A stretch of 12,879 bases of DNA, taken from an uncultured Woeseiaceae bacterium (lineage in GTDB: Bacteria > Pseudomonadota > Gammaproteobacteria > Woeseiales > Woeseiaceae). This document shows positions 7,599 through 12,879 of the stretch, one piece after another. The translations under genes and the position numbers were made by a program. Within the stretch, counting starts at the first letter, position 1; each line of letters begins with the position of its first letter. The stretch covers positions 1-12,879 of the forward strand of contig CAMYMP010000056.1 in assembly GCA_947259435.1 (NCBI GenBank), given 5' to 3'. The notes below the pieces were generated by a model. It ran no database searches. It was given only the letters and a program-made list of their open reading frames with translations, and was not told where the DNA came from.

Positions 7599-9073
7599 GG
7601 TGTGTTGCTCTCGCTGCTTTGCGTCCCTGCTGTGCGCCAAAGCAGGAAGAGTGCTGGTATGACAATCAGTGTGAGTATAGTAGCGCTAATCACTCCGCCG
7701 ACCATCGGCGCCGCGATGCGCCGCATGACCTCGGAGCCCGTACCGCTGCCGAGCATGATCGGCAGCAGCGCTGCAAAGATTGTTGCCACGGTCATGATAA
7801 TCGGCCGCACTCTCAGCGCGGCACCGTCGAGCACCGATTGACGCACATCGGTGATTGAGAGCGCTCGACGCTCCGACTCGGCGATCTCGATACGTTCACG
7901 AAAAGACCGGTTCAGGTACACGAGCATGACGACGCCGATCTCGACCGCGACGCCGGCCAGCGCGATGAAGCCGACACCGACGGCGACCGACAACTCATAG
8001 CCAAGCAGGTACAGTAACCAGAGTCCGCCGATCAGCGACATCGGCAGTGTGACGAGAATAATGGCTACTTCCGCAAAGCGACGAAAGATCAGATACAGCA
8101 GCAGGACAATGATCGCGAGCGTCACCGGACCGACGACCGACAAACGCTCCTTGGCACGCACCATATATTCGTATTGACCGGACCAGGCCAATGAATATCC
8201 CGTCGGAAGCTCGACAGAATCGGCAACAACTCGCTGCGCCTCCACCACGTACGAGCCAATGTCGCGACCCGCGATGTCTACGTACGTCCAACCGTTGAGG
8301 CGCGCATTCTCACTCTTGATTACCGGCGGCCCGTCAACGACACGAACTTCCGCAACGTCTGCCAGCGCAATACGCGCGCCCTGGGGAGTGACGATAGGCA
8401 ACAGTTTGAGCTGTTCAACTGAGTCGCGCACACGTTGTGGGTAGCGAACGTTGACAGGATAGCGCTCGAGCCCCTCGACGGTTTGAGTCACATTCGTTCC
8501 GCCAACTGCGGAGCTAACGATGTCCTGCACATCGCTGATGTTGAGTCCGAATCGCGAGGCGCGCTCACGGTCGATATCCACATCGATGTAACGCCCGCCC
8601 GCAACGCGCTCGGAGTAAACCGAGGCGGTACCTTCAACATCGGCGAGCACGCGCTCGAGATCCTTGCCGACGTTTTCTATGACGTCAAACTCCGGGCCCG
8701 CAACCTTGATACCGACAGGCGTCTTGATGCCGGTTGCGAGCATATCGATACGCCCTTTGATCGGCATGACCCAGGCGTTGGTCAGTCCAGTGTATTGCGT
8801 GGTCCGATCGAGTTCGGCACGAATGCTTTCCGGCGTCGTGCCCTCGCGCCATTCCTCACGAGGTTTGAGTTGAATCACCGACTCGATCATCGTCAGCGGC
8901 GCGGGGTCCGTGGCCGTTTCGGCGCGACCGATTTTGCCGAACACGCGCGCGACCTCGGGGACGGTCATGATCAACCTGTCCGTGTGTTGCAGAATCTCGC
9001 GGGCCTTGTCGATCGACACGCCGGGATAGGTCGACGGCATGTACATCAGGTCGCCCTCATCAAGTGGCGGCAT
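7595..9073 (-). CDS. cusA: CusA C-terminal fragment as currently encoded
   Basis: This 492-codon open frame carries the second periplasmic region and the last transmembrane helices of CusA. Its ATG at 9073 is an internal methionine of the parent protein ([10 protein letters not shown]), with no evident Shine-Dalgarno. Copper-site methionines are M12, M62 and M111, spaced exactly as in E. coli CusA (50 and 49 residues). The relay glutamate is present at E378 ([11 protein letters not shown]). At residue 425, where E. coli CusA has relay lysine K984 (RVRPK), this protein has isoleucine (RVRPI). Independent translation would need reinitiation after the stop at 9046. Confidence 0.85.
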   Translation of the reverse strand: MPPLDEGDLMYMPSTYPGVSIDKAREILQHTDRLIMTVPEVARVFGKIGRAETATDPAPLTMIESVIQLKPREEWREGTTPESIRAELDRTTQYTGLTNAWVMPIKGRIDMLATGIKTPVGIKVAGPEFDVIENVGKDLERVLADVEGTASVYSERVAGGRYIDVDIDRERASRFGLNISDVQDIVSSAVGGTNVTQTVEGLERYPVNVRYPQRVRDSVEQLKLLPIVTPQGARIALADVAEVRVVDGPPVIKSENARLNGWTYVDIAGRDIGSYVVEAQRVVADSVELPTGYSLAWSGQYEYMVRAKERLSVVGPVTLAIIVLLLYLIFRRFAEVAIILVTLPMSLIGGLWLLYLLGYELSVAVGVGFIALAGVAVEIGVVMLVYLNRSFRERIEIAESERRALSITDVRQSVLDGAALRVRPIIMTVATIFAALLPIMLGSGTGSEVMRRIAAPMVGGVISATILTLIVIPALFLLWRTAGTQSSESNTP

Positions 9074-10683
9074 GAACTCGGAACCAGGGTCCGCTTCGGA
9101 AATCTTATGACCGTCTTGATGACTGGCGCATACGCCGCGATCAGCGCACGATTGATCGGGTTCTTGCGCTCGGAGATGACCTTGCCGCGAATGAAGTAGC
9201 CCATCAATACCGGTACCAGCGTGATCGACAAGCCCGCGGCGGCGGCCATCGCATACGTCTTGGTAAAAGCGAGTGGCGCGAACAAGCGCCCTTCCTGAGC
9301 TTCCAGAGTGAAAACCGGAAGAAAGCTCAGCGTAATGATGATAAGTGAGAAAAATATCGGCCGGCCAACTTCGCTCGCTGCCTCGCCGACGATGCGCCAG
9401 CGATTCTCATCCGTAAGCGGTTCGCGTTCGATCCGCTTGTGCACGTTTTCGATCATGACGATTGCCGCGTCGACCATTGCCCCGATCGCAATCGCGATGC
9501 CGCCCAGTGACATGATGTTCGCGTTGATGCCCTGCCAGTACATCACGATGAATGCCACGAGGATTCCGACGGGTAGACTGACAAGCACAACGGCAGACGA
9601 ACGCAGATGGAACAGGAAAAGCGCGCAAACCAGTGCGACGATCACGAACTCTTCGACGAGCCTTTTTTCGAGCGTACGCACGGCCCGGTCGATCAGGCCC
9701 GAGCGATCGTAGGTCGTCACAATCTGCACGCCGTCGGGCAGACCGCGTTGCAGCTCGGCGAGACGTTCTTTGACGGCCTTGATCGTATCGGACGCGTTCT
9801 CACCGGAGCGCATCACGATAATGCCACCGACAACTTCGCCCTCGCCGTTGAGATCCGCGACGCCGCGACGCATTTGCGGCCCAATGCGAATATCCGCAAC
9901 GTCGGACAACAGTAACGGCGTACCCTGATCGTTCACGCCGAGCGGTATTTGCGCGAGATCGTCCAGGTTCTTCAGGTATCCGGTCGCGCGCACCATGTAC
10001 TCCGCCTCACCCATCTCGATGACGGAGCCGCCTGTCTCCTGGTTGCCCTGTCGTATTGCCGACTTTAGCGTCGAAAGTGGAATGCCGAAGGCGCGAAGTT
10101 TGTCGGGATCGACGACGACCTGGTACTGCCGCACCATGCCGCCGACTGCGGCAACTTCGGCGACGCCGGGCACGGTCTGTAATTCGTACTTCAAGAACCA
10201 GTCCTGCAGGCTGCGCAGCTCGGCGAGGTCGTGCTGCCCACTGCGGTCGGTCAGCGCATATTCGAAAATCCAGCCAACGCCGGTCGCATCGGGCCCCAAT
10301 GCCGGCCGGGCATTAACGGGCAGCTGGCCCGACACCTGATTCAGGTATTCGAGCACGCGCGAGCGCGCCCAGTAGAGGTCCGTACCGTCCTCGAAGATGA
10401 TGTAGACGTACGAATCACCAAAGAACGAATAGCCACGAACGTTGACGGCGTGCGGCACGGCCAGCATGGCCGTGGTCAGCGGATACGTCACCTGGTCTTC
10501 GACGACCTGTGGCGCCTGCCCTGGAAACGAGGTCTTTATGATGACCTGCACGTCCGAAAGGTCGGGCAGCGCGTCGACCGGAGTCTGACGCACCGAGTAG
10601 ACGCCGAATCCCACCACAAACAGCGTGAAGATCAGTACGAGCTGCCGGTTCGCAATCGACCAGCCAATCAGTGCGTTAATCAT
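9046..10683 (-). CDS. cusA: CusA N-terminal fragment as currently encoded
   Basis: This is the open frame that would be translated from the cusA start. It has 545 codons: about 533 are genuine CusA (TM1, the first periplasmic porter domains, TM2 to TM6 with [14 protein letters not shown]), followed by 12 out-of-frame residues, [12 protein letters not shown]. The stop at 9048-9046 lies 28 nt inside the second fragment. It is listed so that the two halves can be found. It is one gene with the entry for the whole of cusA. Confidence 0.85.
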   Translation of the reverse strand: MINALIGWSIANRQLVLIFTLFVVGFGVYSVRQTPVDALPDLSDVQVIIKTSFPGQAPQVVEDQVTYPLTTAMLAVPHAVNVRGYSFFGDSYVYIIFEDGTDLYWARSRVLEYLNQVSGQLPVNARPALGPDATGVGWIFEYALTDRSGQHDLAELRSLQDWFLKYELQTVPGVAEVAAVGGMVRQYQVVVDPDKLRAFGIPLSTLKSAIRQGNQETGGSVIEMGEAEYMVRATGYLKNLDDLAQIPLGVNDQGTPLLLSDVADIRIGPQMRRGVADLNGEGEVVGGIIVMRSGENASDTIKAVKERLAELQRGLPDGVQIVTTYDRSGLIDRAVRTLEKRLVEEFVIVALVCALFLFHLRSSAVVLVSLPVGILVAFIVMYWQGINANIMSLGGIAIAIGAMVDAAIVMIENVHKRIEREPLTDENRWRIVGEAASEVGRPIFFSLIIITLSFLPVFTLEAQEGRLFAPLAFTKTYAMAAAAGLSITLVPVLMGYFIRGKVISERKNPINRALIAAYAPVIKTVIRFPKRTLVPSSCRHLMRAT

Positions 10684-11900
10684 TGCGCTTGACCCGGATT
10701 ATCCATTCTCGAGAGTGCCGCCTCGATATCGGATTCGGAATCGATCAGAAACTGGCCCGATGTCACTATGCGATCGCCGGCTGCAAGGCCATCGAGAATC
10801 GCGACGCGCGCTCCCGATTCGATGCCCGTTTCGACGACCTGTGACCTGAAGCGGCCATCGCCTAGCGATAACACGACGCGATCGACACTGCCGCCCCGAA
10901 TAAGCGCTTCGCGCGGCACGTGCACGACTGGCTCCGTCCCGGCAGCGAGCAAGGTTACGCGCGCAAACATGTTCGGCCGCAAGACTTCACCTTCGTTGTC
11001 GAAACGGATACGGACTTTCAGCGTGCGCGTCACAGCGTCCAGCTCCGGGTAGACGTAGTCGACCGTGCCCTGCCAGCGCCGGCCGGGAACGTAGTCGAGT
11101 TCGACTTCAGCACGTTGCCCGGGCTCGACCCAGGCAGCCTGACGTTCGTAGACTTCTGCGATGACCCAGACACGGTCGAGCCTGGCGACGGACATGACTT
11201 CGGTTGCGGGCGTGACAAAGATGCCCTCGCGAACGCCGAGGTGTGCGATCACTCCGTCCGCCTCGGCATAGACGCGCACGCGCTGGTTTACCGTGCGCTC
11301 TTTTTCGATGCGTGCAATCTCGCCTGCGGTTACGCCGAGTGCGGCGAGCCGGTCACGCGATGCGTTGCGCAGTGCGGAATTACTGCTGCGCAGCGCCGCG
11401 AGGTATTCCTGCTGGGCGTTCACGAGCGTGGGCGAGTAGAGTTCGAAGAGCAGCTGACCCTTTTTGACCGGATCGCCGGTTGCTGTCGTTGCCAGTTTCT
11501 CGATCCAGCCCTCGACGCGCGTATGCACGTGCTGCAGCGTATCCTCGTCATAACCTATATAGCCAACCGTCTCGATGCGTCGCGACAACGTCCCCGACTC
11601 GGCGAGCGTCGTGCGCACGCCGAGATTATTGACGATTGCCGGGTTGATCCTGACGGTTCCCGGAACGGCATCGACTTCGTCGGCGTAAACAGCGACAAGA
11701 TCCATGCCCATTGGCGACTTGCCGGGCGCATCACGGCGGTAGTTTGGATCCATTGGCGCAACCCAATACAAAATATCGCGCTCCATCTCGGCGGTTGTAC
11801 CCGGCGCCAGATCACCACCGGTGGATAACCAGCGGCCGAGCACAACGCCAATGAACAACGCCGCGACAAGTACAGTGGCGACAACGATTTGTTTTCTCAT
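10680..11900 (-). CDS. cusB: CusB, periplasmic adaptor of the copper/silver efflux complex
   Basis: This membrane-fusion protein (406 aa) links CusA to the CusC channel and can hand metal to the pump. Residues 5-22 form a signal anchor. A heavy-metal-binding module follows at about 44-71, [13 protein letters not shown] then [10 protein letters not shown], of the type found at the N-terminus of many CusB proteins. Next come the lipoyl/barrel-sandwich half ([21 protein letters not shown]), a helical hairpin (about 160-205), the second lipoyl half ([14 protein letters not shown]), the beta-barrel ([17 protein letters not shown]) and the membrane-proximal domain. ATG 11900 has GGAGGG 8 nt upstream and overlaps the cusC TGA as ATGA. 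Its own TGA overlaps the cusA ATG in the same way. The length is typical and no lesion is seen. Order and sequence both fit copper/silver rather than zinc/cobalt efflux. Confidence 0.93.
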   Translation of the reverse strand: MRKQIVVATVLVAALFIGVVLGRWLSTGGDLAPGTTAEMERDILYWVAPMDPNYRRDAPGKSPMGMDLVAVYADEVDAVPGTVRINPAIVNNLGVRTTLAESGTLSRRIETVGYIGYDEDTLQHVHTRVEGWIEKLATTATGDPVKKGQLLFELYSPTLVNAQQEYLAALRSSNSALRNASRDRLAALGVTAGEIARIEKERTVNQRVRVYAEADGVIAHLGVREGIFVTPATEVMSVARLDRVWVIAEVYERQAAWVEPGQRAEVELDYVPGRRWQGTVDYVYPELDAVTRTLKVRIRFDNEGEVLRPNMFARVTLLAAGTEPVVHVPREALIRGGSVDRVVLSLGDGRFRSQVVETGIESGARVAILDGLAAGDRIVTSGQFLIDSESDIEAALSRMDNPGQAQ

Positions 11901-12879
11901 CGGGAAAGCCCTCCGAGGTTTGCAAGCACGGCATAACTTTGCGCGCGCTCGACTTGTAAGCGGACATGATCGAGGCGGGTATTCAGGTCGTCGATGTACG
12001 CATGCATGACATCGGCGAAGTCGCCTGCATCGCTTTGATAAGCAAGCAGTGCGGCGTTCGCCTGATCTTTGGACAGCGCGAGAATCGACGTTTCGTAAAG
12101 CGCCACGCGTCTGCTAACGTCGTGCCAGTGCGCGAATTCGGCATCGAGCCGGCTCGACAGTTGCCGCAAAAGCAGGTTCTTGTCGTGTTCCGCAGCGCTG
12201 CGTTCGCTCAAGGCGGCCGCCAAAGATCGATCCTGCCGGTTCTTGCGAAAGAACGGCATGTCCATCGTCACCGAGAGGCTGACAAAATCGGAGCGCGGTT
12301 CGCCGGTCGGCAGTTCACCATCACGAAAGCCGTAACCCAGATCCAGGGCCCAGCCGGGCTTCTTGCGCTCTTCGGCAACGCTGACGCCTGCCTGCCGCGC
12401 CGCGATGTGCGCATCAGCGGCAAGCACCGCCGGATGCGACGCGAGATTCTCGTGCAGCGACTCGAGCGACGGAACCTGATTCCAGACGGGCAGCTTTGCC
12501 GCGATCGGGCGCTGCGCATCCGCGCCGACCCATTCCGAAAGCGTGGCGATTGCCTGTGCACGCCGCCGATCGATTTCGATCAGGCGATCATCCAGTCGAC
12601 CCAGCTCCAGTTCTGCCCGGAGTACGTCCTGCTGCGTCTTGCGACCGACCGAATACAGCGATCGCGACACCGCTGCAAGGTCGATGAAGAACGGTCTCGA
12701 CTCGGTGACGATGTCGCGAGCTTGCTGCCAGTAGTAAGTCTCGAGCCACGCGCTGCGCGCTGCGGCCAGCACCTCTCTCGAGCGCGCCACAGCGCTTTCA
12801 TTCATCTCGAGCGCAAGCGACGCATATTGCCGCGTGCTGAACGCGCGTGTCTTGCCGGACGGAAAGCTTTGCCGAAGAC
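11897..12879 (-). CDS. cusC: CusC-like outer-membrane efflux protein (TolC family), C-terminal part
   Basis: The frame is open to the right edge, so the signal peptide and start are missing. The in-frame ATG at 12805 is internal: the sequence upstream of it (LRQSFPSGKTRAF, TRQYASLALE) is still TolC-like. About 326 residues are visible. They are rich in Ala, Leu, Arg and Glu and arranged as the long coiled-coil helices and short beta segments of the TolC family: QDVLRAELELGRLDDRLIEI in the first half, then a strand pair GWALDLGYGFRDGEL and FVSLSVTMDMPFF, then a second helix set ending in QAQ-like repeats (LDHVRLQVERAQSYAVLANLGG). It would form the outer-membrane channel of the pump. The TGA at 11899-11897 overlaps the cusB ATG. 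The operon promoter must lie beyond the window. Confidence 0.88.
   Translation of the reverse strand, partial: LRQSFPSGKTRAFSTRQYASLALEMNESAVARSREVLAAARSAWLETYYWQQARDIVTESRPFFIDLAAVSRSLYSVGRKTQQDVLRAELELGRLDDRLIEIDRRRAQAIATLSEWVGADAQRPIAAKLPVWNQVPSLESLHENLASHPAVLAADAHIAARQAGVSVAEERKKPGWALDLGYGFRDGELPTGEPRSDFVSLSVTMDMPFFRKNRQDRSLAAALSERSAAEHDKNLLLRQLSSRLDAEFAHWHDVSRRVALYETSILALSKDQANAALLAYQSDAGDFADVMHAYIDDLNTRLDHVRLQVERAQSYAVLANLGGLSR

Larger units (their letters stand above)
7595..10683 (-). pseudogene. cusA: Cu(I)/Ag(I) RND efflux pump CusA, split by a frameshifting deletion
   Basis: CusA is the proton-driven inner-membrane pump of the CusCBA complex. The first part (10683 to about 9088) is normal up to residue 532 (RFPKRT) and includes [13 protein letters not shown] with proton-relay D405. 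The second part (about 9085 to 7595) resumes in another frame as [19 protein letters not shown]. In E. coli CusA about 18 residues, forming the helix before the second periplasmic region, lie between these points, but only 2 nt remain here, so roughly 52 nt are missing. Restoring them gives about 1046 aa, against 1047 in E. coli. The three copper-binding methionines (E. coli M573, M623, M672) are all present in the second part. ATG 10683 overlaps the cusB TGA (ATGA), and the TGA at 7597-7595 overlaps the copA start. A pump lacking this helix would have inverted topology downstream and is unlikely to work unless the lesion is a sequence error. Confidence 0.88.

Noticed and set aside
7599..7640. 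Upstream ATG extending CopA by 14 residues ([14 protein letters not shown])
   Set aside because: It would overlap cusA by 46 nt. The ATGA overlap at 7598 matches the other two junctions of the operon.
9046..9073. cusA as two natural, separate subunits
   Set aside because: The junction cuts out a single helix, the overlap has no ribosome binding site, and the two parts add up to one normal CusA, so a lesion is simpler than a designed split.
8435..9199. 254-codon plus-strand frame opposite cusA
   Set aside because: Shadow of CusA; no ribosome binding site, no family pattern.
10920..11828. 302-codon open frame on the plus strand opposite cusB
   Set aside because: It lies wholly antisense to a well-conserved CusB, has no recognisable motif, and long antisense frames are common in GC-rich coding DNA.
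1..12879. CRISPR arrays, tRNA or rRNA genes, insertion sequences, attachment sites
   Set aside because: No spaced direct repeats, transposase motifs or structured-RNA signatures were seen by reading. The window is almost fully coding.

Overview
The window is GC-rich, almost gap-free DNA from a proteobacterium, most likely a gammaproteobacterium. The grounds are a CusCBA/CopA copper efflux set, a class I photolyase beside a cyclopropane-synthase-like methyltransferase, an OmpR/EnvZ-type two-component system and a DUF4397 lipoprotein. The genus cannot be named from this sequence.

Layout: (1) 1-187, minus: 5' end of a SAM-dependent methyltransferase-like gene, running off the left edge. (2) 188-319: divergent promoter region. 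(3) 320-1746, plus: phrB-type deoxyribodipyrimidine photolyase, broken by a frameshifting deletion near 1366. (4) 1743-3077, minus: sensor histidine kinase. (5) 3070-3770, minus: its OmpR-family response regulator, frameshifted by a 5-bp tandem duplication at 3265-3274. (6) 3771-3925: divergent intergenic region with a 10-bp tandem direct repeat that could be a regulator site. (7) 3926-5299, plus: lipoprotein with four DUF4397-type repeats, followed by a strong intrinsic terminator at 5350-5377. (8) 5376-12879, minus: copper/silver efflux operon cusC-cusB-cusA-copA, whose three junctions are all 4-base ATGA stop/start overlaps. cusC runs off the right edge. cusA is split by a frameshifting deletion that removes one predicted transmembrane helix.

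How the genes would work together: CusC (outer membrane), CusB (periplasmic adaptor) and CusA (inner-membrane RND pump) would form a trans-envelope Cu(I)/Ag(I) exporter. CopA would move Cu(I) from cytoplasm to periplasm. The histidine kinase and response regulator form an operon of their own, divergent from the lipoprotein gene, which makes the lipoprotein a plausible but unproven target. The kinase sensor domain shows no Met/His cluster that would mark it as a copper sensor.

The main surprise is decay. Three of the eight genes (photolyase, response regulator, cusA) each carry one frame-disrupting lesion, while the sequence on both sides of each lesion is well conserved. Either these are very recent mutations or the sequence contains assembly or consensus errors. 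Nothing else in the window amounts to a clearly new biological system.
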